Notes under the pieces: generated by a model
Databases searched by the model: none
The model's input: the letters and a program-made list of their open reading frames with translations, nothing else
What the model was told of the DNA's origin: nothing
NCBI GenBank assembly: GCA_951213105.1
Contig: OX578133.1
Coordinates: 142,587,351 to 142,651,350, forward strand
Length of the DNA stretch: 64,000 bases
Direction: 5' to 3'
From: Amaurobius ferox
Taxonomy: Eukaryota; Arthropoda; Arachnida; Araneae; Amaurobiidae
Translations under genes and position numbers: made by a program
Shown here: in pieces, positions 32,205 through 44,970 of the stretch
Layout of the letters: every line of letters starts with the position of its first letter
Numbering within the stretch: position 1 is the first letter of the stretch

Positions 32205-32640
32205 TATTCATACCAGCTATGAAGGGTATTGCTTCAGCTTCTAACATTGGAACAAAATAATTTCGATCTGTTAAATTGCTTCCAATACATGCCAGAATGG
32301 AACCATAATCATAACTGATAGAATCCCAGATCATAAAGCCCTGTGTTCGATCTGCGTATTGTTTTCCATAGTTGACTGGATTGTCCTATTCGCCACATTA
32401 CCTCCTTACAAATATTTATATACCGAATGCTATCGTTGGACCATAAGTAGGATTAACCACAGGAGACGACTGGTCATCACTCTGCATCCAAGACCATTCG
32501 GGAACTGTTTCAATCCGAGCGCTGTCGACGATGAGTAGAAGCCTGTAGTAGCAGTGCAATGAACGACTCGCATGCAACTTTACTTCCGCAAGGCGATTAA
32601 AAATCGTTTGATGGAAGATATGTTGACTAGATATCACTGA
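32205..32640 (-). pseudogene. Tc1-like transposase relic
   Basis: The minus strand reads FHQTIFNRLAEVKLHASRSL (like the TVRRRL...GL..R.P segment after the paired HTH), then EWSWMQSDDQSSPVV, and in another frame GFMIWDSISYDYGSILACIG, DRNYFVPMLEAEAIPF. These correspond to the GVMVWGAISYD..S.L..I...L....Y...L...LPF block of Tc1 transposases. Many stops and frame changes occur, and no terminal repeats were found. Confidence 0.6.
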
Positions 32641-34337
32641 TCGTCCGATGACTGATCTGAGTGACTGTAAGAATAGCTAGGACTTGCAGGGGAATTAGAC
32701 TATCATCACAATGCCTGATCACCTTACGTGCTCCAGTCCCTACATTACGTGCCTTCTATGAATAATTTCTGGATACACTGTTATACTGTATTTTATTTCA
32801 GCCGATAAGTGCCCCTATATCAAGGGGGTTTCGTCCCGTCGTAAATATCAATGCACGTCATGATGGACGTCATTTTCAGGAGAATACAGTTGCTACTTCC
32901 ACACAGGTAACTGCTATAAAAACGTGAATGAAATGAAGTGGATGAAGCACAGATAAGAAATAGTTTCTAACAAAAGTGAGGCGATGACAATGAATGAATT
33001 GCTAATATTTATCTTATAAATTGCACTCTGCTATACTTAAAAGTGATTCAGATCTACTAATTTGAAATCAGATTTACCTGCATCAGTGCAAGTTCGGATA
33101 ACGAAATGTATATTTTCTCAGTATTAGTTGAAAATGGAAGATTTTGTATCATCATAGATAATGAAAACAATTTTATTGCAAAAATGTGACAAGAAAATAA
33201 ATTAGTGTAATTCAGATTTTAATCTGAAAGCGTTTTGTAATTTGGCAACGAAGCTTCGCTCGATGACATAATATTTTAACGTAATTTGATTGGATGACAG
33301 GCTGACGGCGCAACATTATGTATAGATGAACCTTGCCCGATATATCGAGTTAATCACTTAGCCCCATGAAGGCCAGTTAACGCTCCCCTCTCAAATATTG
33401 TTAGCTAATTGTATCCTTGCGAACACAGGTTCTTGGCATTCTGAACAAGTTTATAGTCCTTTGGGAACAAGTTATTTTAAAATTTGTTTTACAAAAAGTC
33501 GTCGTTTGACAGAAATACATGGAATGCTATTTCAATTAGCCAGATTTTGCTTTATATAAGCTACCGCTTACATGGGATTGCTACGAAACTTAAATCATTT
33601 GCATATATCGTTGTGACATACTTGTATGCAAATTTTCAGACAAATTAAATAAGCGGTTCGATATGTTGCAATTTTAATTTTACTCAGTATATTTACATCT
33701 TTTTATTTCTCAACATAATATATCTTCGTCTAGCTTCCAACCCATTTGCTAGAATTATTTCACACTTGTGAGTAATTTTATAGCAAAACAACATTGTCCT
33801 TAGAACCACATCCACACACTTAAGGTAATTGAAATAAATCGGTATAAATAGGTTTAGTTTGGGCACCTTCAAGTAATTGTAAGTACTTAACTTAATTGCT
33901 TGTTTTCTTATCTTACTACATTTTTATGTTTTAAGATAAACAGCAGATGTAGTGACGTAAAACTTAGTAACTAATGTAAACTATTCGTTGATGAATTGCT
34001 TTCAGTCGTTAGCGAGTGGCAGATTTTTGTAAAGCGTTTACTATCATCTATTGAACATATAACTGAAGGAACGGAAATACACAATCAAGTATCTGGTTTG
34101 TCGGTATACACATTATTTAGAATGGTCAAGAAAATAATATTAGGTGATTATACTCTTCTAAGTGCCGTAGAGTACTAAATTCTAAAATGAGTGTAGGGTA
34201 CAGCTCTGAAGGCAACAAAGTACTTTGCATTGGCGCCGTTTAAATGCTTTAAAAATTGCGATAGGACATGGTGGACACTGTGAAACACTAATCTGATGTG
34301 TCCAACACCTGATGATTTTTACAGATTGATAAATTAT
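32641..34337. other. No feature seen
   Basis: AT-rich. The 33996-34178 ORF (60 codons) has no domain or supporting context. Confidence 0.4.
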
Positions 34338-34620
34338 GGAGTTGGATAGCTCAGTGGTTAGCGCGCCGGAATTGCACTTGGACAACCCGAGTTCGATTCG
34401 CGGCTCTGTCTAAACTGTCCCCGTGTTAATGCGGAGTACGGGCACGTTAAATATGTGGGTCCGTAAGTCCTTTCGAGAGATTGGTGGCAGGGGAAGGAGG
34501 GTACGGTCCATGTGGATGCCGCCCTCACTGGGTTCATGTCTAAATTGGGTGGCACTTCCCGGCTGTCAAAAACAGATACTTTACACCTTCGGATAGGTTG
34601 GAGGGTCTGTGTCAAAAAGA
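34338..34620 (+). mobile_element. tRNA-derived SINE, family 1, copy with intact A and B boxes
   Basis: The head reads like a tRNA: A box TAGCTCAGTGGTTAGCGCG (34345-34363) and B box GAGTTCGATTCGCGG (34390-34404). It is followed by the family body (TGCGGAGTACG, GTGGGTCCGTAAGTCC, GAGAGATTGGTGGCAGGGG, AAATTGGGTGGCACTTCCCG) and tail GGTCTGTGTCAAAAAGAAAA. RNA polymerase III would start near 34338. SINEs move using a LINE's enzyme. The two ORFs on the opposite strand are shadows. Confidence 0.85.
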
Positions 34621-36412
34621 AAAGGACTGATAAATTTCAATTTTGTCGGAAAATAATAAATTAAAAGTTTCTTATATATTTCTCAAAAAATCACGAAGTT
34701 TATTTGCTAAGTTTATTGCTGTTAGTGATTAAAATAAGTATATGAAATTTAATGTAATTTATTTAATCATTTTTAGAAATATCGCGTTCCCTGCTTAAAA
34801 TATAATGTATAATATCTAGTGAACGGCTCATGATAATTAATAAATGATAGTGTACATTTATTTTTAGTTAAACGTGCATACAAAGTAGGCAGCCAATTGG
34901 TAATAAAAATATTTAAATGTTTTTTGATTTTCTCCATTTTAGATAAATAATATGCACTGTCTCAAGAATGGCGTAAGAGATCGTTCTGTCAGTTGCTTCC
35001 TTTATTTTAATATAAAAAATTACACATAAAATAACTATTTTTTGAGACACATTTTAACACAATTTTGTGTTTATAATTTTTTCAAATTTCGAAACAAAAA
35101 AAAAATGTTTGACAAATTAAAGGTGTACTGTCGGATTGAGCACCCCATTAATTAACAGACTCCTGAGATTTATTGATTGAAAAAATCGTACAAAATGTGT
35201 TTCGTTTGCTCAATTTGCTCGAGAGCTATAACATTCCATGGGGAAAAAAATGAAATTTTGAATATCTCAAGAATGTTGTCGTGTGATAATTTTTATGTAA
35301 TGGTTCCTGTTTATTTCAGGATTTACAAAGCATTTACTCATTTGATAATAATTTGATAATAATGGGTTTATCTTTTATGCATTTTTCTATTTTAGACTAC
35401 AAGCATGAAATATCTCGTAAACGACGCAAGCTATCGTCTCTAGAATAATGGTATTTACCTTTAAATAATAAATCATGTATTAAATATCTATTTTCGTAAC
35501 ATTTAAAACGCAATTATATTTAAAAAGGTTTTTTTTTTATTTGGGAAAATAAGTTTGAATAATTGAGGATCTTCCCTTGAGCAGTTCAATCCGAAAGTTA
35601 ACAAGCCTCTAACAAGTTTATCGATTGAAATAATCATATCGAATTTATTAAATTTTATAGCAATTTATTCTAAAGATATCGTACATAGAAAGAGACACAC
35701 TGAAGTAAATTAGATTACTCGAAATATTTACATAAAACCTGCAGTCCGTTAAAAAAATTGACTACATTAAATAAAAACTAGTTGCGATATTCATGGGACA
35801 AATTTTGGTGACCCTATATCAATTAAATAATGATTTGTAGTGAAAATAAAGTATACAAAGTACAGTAACGTTTTATTTTGTGGATAGTCCCTAAATTATA
35901 TTGAAAATTGCTTAATGTGCTTTTGGTGTCAGCCAGAAATGTTTTATTCCTCACTCTTTGACTTCACAGGTACAGACGCCAAACTAGCTAAATAGTGCAC
36001 AAAATTTTATAAATATAAAAAGTTAGATTTCACATTTGTAAGTAAATACTTCTCCCAACTTTGAAAACATTTTAGATAAACTTTTGTTACGATTCAAAAT
36101 AATTTTCTAATTTGAAGAATTTCCTTAGCATTTCTTTCATTTTCTTAGCATTTCATTCAGGCTTATAATAAAAGGTTTAAGCTTGATATTGAAACACACT
36201 GTATGTTCGACCGTGTTCTTAATATTCACCACTCACAAGCTTCAAGTTTGTGCACGTGTATAGGCATGGTCACAAACATATCTAGTTTTATTTATTAATA
36301 TATATAACAACCACTACCTCATCAGAAATGCAAATTAAGTTAAAACATTATTTGTTCAGTACGGATAATGTTTGTTCAAGTGATCAAAGAATCCCACTTT
36401 CAAAATATAAAA
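34621..36412. other. No gene; scattered relics
   Basis: AT-rich. Phrases like ATCTCAAGAATG and ATATCTCGTAAACGACG resemble parts of the HINE-B interior, but no ends are visible. Confidence 0.35.
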
Positions 36413-36915
36413 GTTAGCCGGACGTAAGTATTAGCCAATTGCATTTTCTTAATGAATACGAATAACAAACCATACTTCAGCATGTAACCCTAACGCCTTA
36501 ATTACTTATCAATTTAGAAATGGCGTTGCTGCTTAACTTTTACCACTTTTAGAGCTTTTACGTTGTCTGTGAAACAGCCATACCAGAGTTGCTTGGAGTG
36601 TAAGTATTGGCCTAGCGTTTTTTCTCTAAAAAATACGAGTCACCAATCAAGTTTCAGCAAGCAAAGCAAACGCGTTAATTCTTTATCATTTTTGAAATGG
36701 CGCTGCTGCTTAACTGCTTCGACTTTTAGAACTTTTACGTGGTCTGTGAAACAGTACCAAAGTTACCCCGATGTCTGGCCAGTCGTTTCCCCCCAAAAAT
36801 ACGAACCATCAATCATACTCCAGCTAGGCAAACGTGTTATTCCTTATCATTTTAAAAATGGCGTTGCTGCTTAAGCTTTATCACCTTTAGAACTTTTACG
36901 TGGTTTGTAGAACAG
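36413..36915 (+). repeat. Three tandem ~165-bp units
   Basis: Units at about 36413-36577, 36578-36754 and 36755-36915 each run from a (G)TAAGTATT-GCC-type start through AATACGA, AATGGCG.TGCTGCTTAA and TTTTACGT.GTCTGTGAAACAG. They are diverged, so the array is old. The 36563-36874 ORF spans them and is not kept open by a unit-length frame. Confidence 0.75.
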
Positions 36916-37379
36916 ACATTACTGTCATGAAACTTCGTATTTCGTTACTTCTTCATCTGCCATAGCATATTATACGACCAGATTGGAAGATGTTCAATCT
37001 GCGTGTAGACAAAAGTAAGTGACGAGAAAATAAAATGATTTCGCTATGGAATCTAATGATATTTGATTAGATTTCATCGAAAATCGAAAATTTTTTAGAT
37101 AAAATGGAATTGGTATTGTATAAGTTTCAGATCATTTGTCCCACAAACAAAGAGAATAAATATAAAACTACTATTAAGACGATGAGAAAGGACTGATATT
37201 TGGTTGATTATTTAGGATTTCGAATGCTAAAAGGAATACATATAAAAAATCATATATACTGCAGATGTTATGTTGGTAAAAGTGCCCATACTTATAAAGA
37301 TCATACGGAGTTTGTTAAGTTTTACTATATATAATTGACTAACGTGTCTCGCGTGTTTTTCACTTTACAGACTCTTCAG
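36916..37379. other. No feature seen
   Basis: AT-rich without recognisable content. Confidence 0.4.
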
Positions 37380-38010
37380 AGCGCTCCCGGTTACCTAAAA
37401 AAATGAATGTTTGCGCATTTATAGTATAGATAACTGTACAGAAACTAACGGAGCCGCATTTTCGATTTATTCCCCCCCCCCCCTCCGTAGGCGGAGTAAA
37501 AGGGGTGTGTGAAAGATTTTTCAGACTCTTCGGATGCTGAAGGAGAACCGAAGGTTAAACCCAGAAGGCTGAATCTTTGCACACTTATAGTATCGACTAT
37601 CGGACAAAACGTAACGTAGCCAGATTTTCGATTTACCACCCGGTGGTGGAGAAGTGGTTTTCCCGAAAAGTATATTCAGACACTCCAGACCCCCTGGTGA
37701 GCTCGAAGATTGACTCTTAGCCCGACTAGAGAAAAGAACCTAACTTCGACAACCTAGAGAGCGAAATTTATGTTTTTCTTAAATTCTAGATCCTCCAGCA
37801 ACCTATCGGTGGCTGAGAAAACTGAATCTTTGCATATTTGTAGAATCGACCACTTTTCCAAATCTAACCGAATTTTCGATTTTTTTTGCGGAATGGACAA
37901 ATTGGAAGAGGAGGAGGAGGGGTAAAGTCCCTCAAAACTCTCCCGAAGCTCTCACCGGTGATATAAAAGACTGAAACTCGATCCCGGGACAAAGCCTAAC
38001 TGGGACCATT
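37380..38010 (+). repeat. Degenerate ~150-bp tandem array, also present at 52890-53000
   Basis: Four or five units share TGAATCTTTGCAC.CTTATAG, ATCGAC, CTAACG..GCC and ATTTTCGATTT, followed by a short G/C-rich segment (a CCCC run at 37472-37482, CACCCGGTGGTGG, GGAGGAGGAGG). The unit part ending TTTCGATTTCCCAAG with TCTTTCCAGACCCC recurs singly at 52905-52970. Family unknown. Confidence 0.6.
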
Positions 38011-38554
38011 TTCAATTGAGATAAGTAATTAGAACCCTAAAACCATATATTGTTAAATAAAATAAAACTCACTAAAAGTTGCAGCTTAATTTTTAAAGAT
38101 TCTTAGTTTCCCTTATTTTTGACATGCTTAAATACTAGTATCCTTTACATATGATAGTCGAAACCAAGACCAAATATGCAGCGCTATCCACGATTTAGTC
38201 AATGAATTTTACTTTAAAATTTATTTTGACATGGAATATTTTAAGGAGGTCATTTCCTTTTTCCGCAGTTGGAAAAAACAGTTAAAACAGAAATTACTCG
38301 CAAATACCTTCATGAAATATTGTAACACAGAGTATAAGAGTTAATTATTTGAATTATATGCGTTGTATTCTTCACGTGTGACAAAGTAATTTTAAATGGA
38401 GTCTAATAAATACGTATTACTATTTCTGAAAAATTAAACGCCCTTCCACCAAAATCTGGGATATAAAGATTTGATTCAGGATATCATTCTTAGAGATACC
38501 CTTTGAGGCTAGAATAATAAGATGTGAAGTTCAACAATGTGTTTTCAATAGCCA
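38011..38554. other. No feature seen
   Basis: AT-rich without recognisable content. Confidence 0.4.
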
Positions 38555-38556
38555 TA

Positions 38557-39855
38557 TAAACTCTTTTGAAAAAAAAAAAAAAAAGAAACGAAGCACCATG
38601 AAGAAAGTGATTTTTATTGAAATTAAATATTTGTACAGCTCATACACAGGTAATGAAATGATTACAAAATCAAGGCCGTAGGACCCATCAATGGTTAGCA
38701 ATTGCATATTGAATTTTCAAATCAGTAATTGGTGAAACCCCCTTGACGGCAGTGCATGCTTCTATACGTCTAGGTAAGGAGTGATAAAGTTTCTTAATGT
38801 CATCCTGCGACACATTTTGCCAAGCATTCCTCAATTATTGCTCCAGATCTGCTACATTTCAGGGTGCCCAAATCTGGTGGCCTAGCATGTCCCATACATG
38901 CTCGATTGGCGAAAGGTCTGGTGACCTTGCTGGCCAAGGAACAATATCAACAGCACGGAGACAGTCCACAGATATGCGACCGTATGTGGGTGACGTGCCA
39001 TGAAGGGTAACGCAAGCGGCCTCAGGATTTCATCAACATATCGTTGGGTTGTTAAAGTTGCAGGTTGACTGGGGGTGACCTGCTGTCGTAAGAGATAGCA
39101 CCCCACACCATCACACCAGGGGTAATGACTGTGTTCTTGTGTAAAACAAAGGCTGATTGGGACCGTTTGTTCTGGCGCCTCCACACACGTACCTGATGGT
39201 TATCTGCTGAAAGACTGAAGCGTGATTCATCGCTGAACACTATGCGATGCCAGTCTGCTGGCAGCCAGAATTCTCGGCCACGACACCACTCCAAATGACT
39301 TTGTCGATGTTGTGGGGTTATGGGCAGACGTCTTAAAGGCCGTCGTGAATGTAATCCCATCTCAGCCAAGTGCCGTGAGATGGTGGAAAGTACAATGGCG
39401 GACAATGATGCCGTTGGGCCAGTTCGGGCCTGTCGCACAATCATCCGATCTTGTCTCGCCTTCGTGCACCTTGGCTTGCACAGTGCCCGTTCGGTGTAGG
39501 TGGCGGCCTATTGCTCGGTATGACCAGCTAGCTTCACGTATCCCGACTATACGACCACGTTCGAACGCGTCTAATTGCCTATAAGAGCTTTGGCAATGTC
39601 ATAACTGCATTATTGGTTGTGTCTCCACGGAACTGCAACGCCGATAACGAGCAAAGATAAACCGTCCACATTTTTAACCTGTTTTATAGGATGCTAGTTA
39701 CACAGTAGAAGCGCGCGTTATTGCCGAAATTAACAGTCATTGGCCTTGCAAATTGAATCATTTGCATACTTGATATAAAGGAATTTGTATGTGAAATTTC
39801 GAGATGATCGGATTATTTTTTAGGGGTGCTTCGTTTTTTTTTGCAGAAGAGTGTA
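38557..39855 (-). mobile_element. Tc1-like transposon, nearly full length
   Basis: Ends read, from the TA at 38555, TATAAACTCTTTTG...CGAAGCACC and, inverted, TATACACTCTTCTG...CGAAGCACC, joined to A-tracts, with TA target duplications (38555-38556, 39856-39857). The 1.3-kb size fits Tc1. A decayed transposase lies on the minus strand. Confidence 0.85.
38820..39600 (-). pseudogene. Tc1-like transposase (frameshifted)
   Basis: On the minus strand, in order: LDAFERGRIVGIREASWSYR and AIGRHLHRTGT (first helix-turn-helix, ~39580-39490), STISRHLAEMGLHSRRPL, RRLPITPQHRQSHLEW and VFSDESRFSLSADNHQVRVW (catalytic Asp in SDESRF, ~39215). TPGVMVWGAISYD follows. After frame changes, YVDEILRPLALPFMARHP appears and a WPARSPDLSPIEHVW-type end lies in another frame near 38930-38880. 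Domain order is complete but at least two or three frameshifts break it (for example near 39445 and 39060), so it is inactive though recognisable throughout. Confidence 0.85.
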
Positions 39856-39857
39856 TA

Positions 39858-41990
39858 GTTCTAAAATGAGTTAAAAATGTGGTACAGGAATGAGGGTGGC
39901 TAGACTGAGGATCAAAGTGGGATGGCAATGACTTTACAGAAGTCATGTCATAATAAAATGAAATGAAATTACTTCTATAAAAGCATTTTATGCAAACATA
40001 ATGTTGTACGGAAAAGACGTACAGAATTATGATATTATTATGTTTGCTGCTTTTTTGGTAAGAATACTTAAGCTTATAATTAAATCGTGATTAGGTGTGA
40101 TTTAAATTATTTTTCCAGTATAACTCATAGTTTTTTAATTATCTTAAACGTGATTTGGGGAACTTTCAAATTCAGTCTTTATATTATTGATATTTACATA
40201 TTTTCTTTAGTGGCATACAGCAGATCCTTGAAAAATATATCTTCAATAAAAATTAATATGCATTTTTTAAAATTCTCTGAGTCTATTTCCCTATAATAAT
40301 AAGTCACGTCTTCACTGCAGAATCTTAAGATAATACGCTCTATAATAGTGCTGAAAAAGGTTAAAAAACATATTAAACTTAGATTGATGTTCTTAATGGA
40401 ACCTGTGTTAAAGCTGTTTTTGTATTTCATATATATTAAATAATATAATGTGTTTTTATTGACTCTAAAAGTCATAAGGGAACGTTAAAAGGGAAAACAC
40501 ATCAATAAATTTATACATTGGAGTATTTCTGACAACTTTGGAGTGTATAAACATGTGTATGATCTTTACAACTATGAGCATTTTTACCAACATTATTTCT
40601 GCAGCAAATATGATTTTTTATCTGTGTTTCTTTTAGGATTCTAAATATTAAATAATCGACCAAATATGAATCCGTTTTCATTGTCGTAATCGTGGTTTTG
40701 TATTTAATCAGTGTTTTTTTGTTGTATACGTATTTTGATAACTTTTTTTTAAGAGCCACTAACTACTTAGAAATTCAAAAATTCATATCATGACACATCT
40801 ACTCATAAAAACTAACGATTATTTTGTACGGATCTGCCGTTAAGGACATTTGATGTATGATTTGAATTAAATTATTATCGAAAAAATCAGGCAGACAGAC
40901 AGACTATAGTAAATTACGTCGATCTCAAAATTAAGAATCTTAGTGACTTAGGTTCCTGACTTCAACAATGAAACGTTAGATTTCGGGAAAACTGATGTAG
41001 AAGTTCATAACGGCATACATTTGCTGGCAATTGTCAAATTAAAATTACATGGAATGCGATATCAAAACTTTTATTTATTCAGCATTAAATGCGAAATATA
41101 TCAGTACTGGTTCTATATAGGCATTTGAAGTAAATTAGGCAATTATGTGTCAAAATTTCTGTATAACAAAGCAAAGATGAATTAAATATCTATAATCAAG
41201 TGACAGAGGCAAAAATAGGCTTTCAATATTTATTTGATTATTTAGAAACTACTAATGAAATTTGAAGAAAAGTAACAAAAGTGTGTACTTCAGATTAAGA
41301 TGCTTCGAATGAATTCTTAATATTGCCACTCGGACTAGCAGTTTGACCTGTAGTATGTTTTATCTGATGATCCACAACAACGAGATGACAAAAACTGTAA
41401 ATTTTATTTGTCATATAACTTTTTTTGGATAGATTCAGTTAGAATTTTGTTTCACCCTGCTAACATGAGTGTAAAGGGCGTTATGCCTAAAGACAAGTCA
41501 ATATAATAAAGTCAATAAAGTAAAAAGAAAGATACGGCATTTTTCAAATTTCGTCAGTTAATATGGGAAATATGATTTAGACCAAATATATAGGCGACTA
41601 TTGCTGCCTATGATAATGAAAAAAAAATATCAAAGATTGTTTCATATGCAAAAGTGGGGGAAAAAGCATACATAACATTTAGCTTCAATATGTGAGTCAT
41701 GGCAGAGTAATTGTAAGTTTTAGTATGTTACGAAATTATATTTCGTTAGATACTAATATTTCTGCGTTGGAAAAAAGACGCTTTACAAAGAGTGCAAAAG
41801 ATTTCTACTAAAAGTGCGTAGTTTAATAAAGTTAAGGACTTCACATGCGACTCAGATTTTGTGTTTTCTATTTAGGTATACATCATGTAATACAAAGTTT
41901 TCGTAATGATGTAAGCATTTTTCGTCATATAACAACTATAATTGACCTCAGACACCCCAAACTCGTTAAATTAGTAGATCTGAAAGTCCA
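39858..41990. other. No feature seen
   Basis: AT-rich; ORFs of 62-93 codons have low-complexity or unremarkable translations and no partner copies. Confidence 0.4.
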
Positions 41991-41992
41991 TC

Positions 41993-42138
41993 CTACCGGT
42001 GATGGATACGGATCTGGTGGATGGTATGACCTCTGTGTGTTGTCACTGCCATGGGGTTCCGGTCTAAATTGGGTGGCACTGTCTCCTCCGTCTAAACAGT
42101 CACACGCGGGTATGTCGTACGGTCTGAGTAAGGAAAAG
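41993..42138 (+). mobile_element. SINE family 1, headless fragment
   Basis: GTTCCGGTCTAAATTGGGTG at 42056 and the GTCGTACGGTCTGAGTAAGG tail match the body and tail of the SINEs at 34338 and 53100. The tRNA head is missing. Confidence 0.6.
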
Positions 42139-43466
42139 AAATAAAACAGTTTATTCAAAATATATTGAAAATAATGTCAAATTTGAAATATTAATTTATG
42201 GTGATGAAATAAGTAGTTTGTAAAATTTTCTTAAATGTAACTGAAAATAAATATAAGAAAAAATACATTCACAATAAATTATTTCTTTAGAAGTGGGGAT
42301 TCTGAAATTGTTGCTGGGCTTAAACCGCTAAGCCACCAATCAGTTTCAATGTTTTGCGTTATTCAGAAAATTGGTAAAACATTGGCGAAAGAAAAGGCTT
42401 TTACGTTATATTGTGGGCAACTTTTGCTTAGTTTCCAGTTTGTGTTTTCTTTCTTATTGAACTTTTAATCTACGAGATAAAAACATCTTGACTATTCTTA
42501 GAATTGCAATTTCAAATTAAAAGGGAATTTTATAGAAAGTCATCTACATATGAAATTAGCGTGGATGTCCTAATGCAATCAATAGATATCTTTTAAAGTA
42601 TAAATATTTTAATAACCTAATGGAAATGTTAAAACTTTATATGAATTTAATTAATGGAAAGTAAATATTGATTACATTAGCTTAATATTGAGTTAATGTA
42701 ATAGAAAATCAAATATATCAAACGATACTATATTTGTCAAAGTATTAAATAGTCATATTTTTAGATTTTATTTAGAGAAATAAATTTTAATCTATCTTCA
42801 TCGCAAAACTCTCAATAGAATCAGAAAGAGTGTTTCTCAGTTTAACTTTCACCCCAAAGTTTAATTTGCTTGAAAGTTAAATAAATGCAAATAAAATATT
42901 GATTTTATGTTGACCTTCAAAAGAAAATTTCATTTTTCTCCCTCGAAGACTTTTATCGATGGGATTTTAAGTGGAAAATTTTAAACAGGGTTTTTACTTT
43001 AATTCACAGTCTGTTTATTTTCACCATTTCTTTTTCACTCAACAAAGACAGTATTTTAAAATGTCATATTTATTCTTTTTTACTTATTACGTAAATTGAT
43101 TCGAAGTTATTAAAAAGTCGTATAAATGATAAAAAATTTTTGAAGCACAATTAAGTTATAGTTCACGATTTAGTAAAGTCAAAATGCTTCGTATTTTTAA
43201 GATTATTAGTTTTGACATTAATTATAATGAGATTAAGTTGATTTTGACTCAATGTTCTTCTATTTATGCCTGTGTGATAAAAAATCTAAGTACTTTGAAG
43301 GTGCTTTAAACTGCTTGATCGAGTCCTGGTGTTTGTATTGGATAGAAATTCGAAGAATTGTGCAACTATAGGGTTTTGGAATTTTTTTTCATCCTAGAAT
43401 CTAGGCATAAAAGATTCTTATTCTAATTTAATCGTTGTAAAGCACCGCTTACCTTTCTCATTTATA
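42139..43466. other. No gene; a lone tRNA-like A box
   Basis: AT-rich. On the minus strand near 42335-42310, TGGTGGCTTAGCGGTTTAAG resembles a tRNA A box, but no B box or cloverleaf follows. Confidence 0.35.
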
Positions 43467-43705
43467 TGTTTTTGGGATCCATGCTTCATTTACTGTTGGT
43501 TTCCAGACATTAACATGTCTTTTAATAGTAAAATCTATTCTTTTTTCATTTTTCCGTTGTTATGATTTATGCGTTATTTATTGTTAGTTCTCAGACATTA
43601 CCATGTCTTTTGATAGTAAAATTTTTCCTTATCTCATTTATACGTTTTTATGACTTATGCGTCATTTAATGTTGGTTACCAAATACTACTATGTCTTTAG
43701 AGTCC
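43467..43705 (+). repeat. Three tandem ~88-bp units
   Basis: CAGACATTA.CATGTCTTTT.ATAGTAAAAT repeats at 43505, 43592 and (weaker) about 43680, with TTTTTATGA.TTATGCGT between. The array runs directly into the SINE fragment at 43706. Confidence 0.65.
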
Positions 43706-43835
43706 AATTCGATACCCGGTTAGGGCAGTACGGTTCTTTACAATCGTTCCCGAACAAATCAAACCTGTAGATTAGTGTAAAGATGTTAGAGGTCTGAAAA
43801 TGACCGTAGACGATTAGCACGGATGCAGCGGACTC
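43706..43835 (+). mobile_element. SINE family 2, truncated at the B box
   Basis: It begins at a B-box-like CCAATTCGATACC and continues TTTACAATCGTTCCC, GTAAAGATGTTAGAGGTCTG and GATTAGCACGGATGCAG. The same order, with a full tRNA-like head, is at 47282-47466. Confidence 0.55.
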
Positions 43836-44679
43836 TGGTATATTGGGAGACGGTTTTAAAATCCGGAGGTCAAAGACCACGCAGGAATAAAAGTAGGAGA
43901 ATTCCCCTGGAGAATAAAAATAGCAGCAGGTCAAGTTTTCAAACATTCATTTCAAAATTTGACAAAACATCATAAAAACTTAGTTACGTTTCAGAAATGT
44001 ACGAAAAGTTATTGCATTTGTAACTTTTTATGTGAAAGTGAATGACACAATTTACAGGATAATAAGGGCCATTTTCGAGATATTTCACGCTTTTGATGAA
44101 AATCGGGGAAAATCATAAAAAAATAAATTGTTTCACTATTTTACTTAATAAGCGTAGATGTTTCTGTGTATGTGTGTCGTCTGTAGCGGAAAATATAAGC
44201 TTCAAATAGCGATGAAATTCTTTAAAGAGGGACCCGGAAAAATACGGCTCTGCGAGATTTTTTTAAAAATTCGAATTAGTGTTTTAGTTGTTTTATGTTT
44301 TAGTACGATTTTGAGCGATTGTCACACAAATCGGCTTTTTAGCGATCAAACATATTATTACAGAGTTTCCATCGTAACACTTTTGGAAAGATCAAAGAAC
44401 TTTCTTTCCAACGAAATTTGAACCGACTCTTTTGGACAATTTCTTCATATTTCTTTATTTATCCTTAAATACATCGAAATTTACATTTTTTATATTACCT
44501 GATACTTATATCGCCGCATCCCAAAAAGGAAAATTAGTATAAGTCTATATTTTGATAAAAATATGTGTGTAGTATATCTTCTTATTCTAACATTTTTTTT
44601 TAATTACTACATTATTTCATTTTCTGAAAATTTCAAACAAACGTGTAAAGATTGAAATTGTAGATTCCGTTACTGAAGT
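43836..44679. other. Relic of the repeat seen at 14870-14990
   Basis: GCGAGATTTTTTTAAAAATTCG (44248-44269) and flanks match 14940-14990, together with an upstream TCTGTAGCG.AAA block. No ends are defined and there is no gene; the 44158-44421 ORF is not supported. Confidence 0.4.
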
Positions 44680-44970
44680 GCGTATAATTTTCCATCCCGG
44701 TGGACGGTTCTGTGCATGCCCGTCAAAGCCTTGAAACTCACGATGCGGTTTAAGACACGCCTTCTCTCCCAGAGAAAATATTATCTTTTATTTCTTAATT
44801 GCTTTCCACCGTTACGGAGCGCATGCGTGCGTATTTGGATCGAAACGAAAGGCGGAAATGATTCGAAAATTGAGGTGGTTTGACTCAGCCGGGGGGTGGC
44901 GTTTGAACGCAATTTGGAAATTGAGTGGTGTTATCTGTAAATGTATTATTTATGTAGCAGGCGCTTAATT
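44680..44970. other. G+C- and CpG-richer island without ORF
   Basis: Compared with its neighbours this stretch is rich in G+C and CpG (GGTGGACGG, GTTACGGAGCGCATGCGTGCG, CCGGGGGGTGGCG). It matches no repeat seen here and has no open frame. It could be a regulatory or conserved non-coding segment, or a repeat not otherwise represented. Confidence 0.35.

Noticed and set aside
34345..34410. tRNA gene at 34338-34410
   Set aside because: A and B boxes are present, but the acceptor stem does not close and the SINE body follows without break; same for 54830 and 47282.
38882..39584. Separate overlapping ORFs on both strands treated as genes
   Set aside because: Plus-strand ORFs are shadows. The minus-strand ones are frameshifted parts of one Tc1 transposase.
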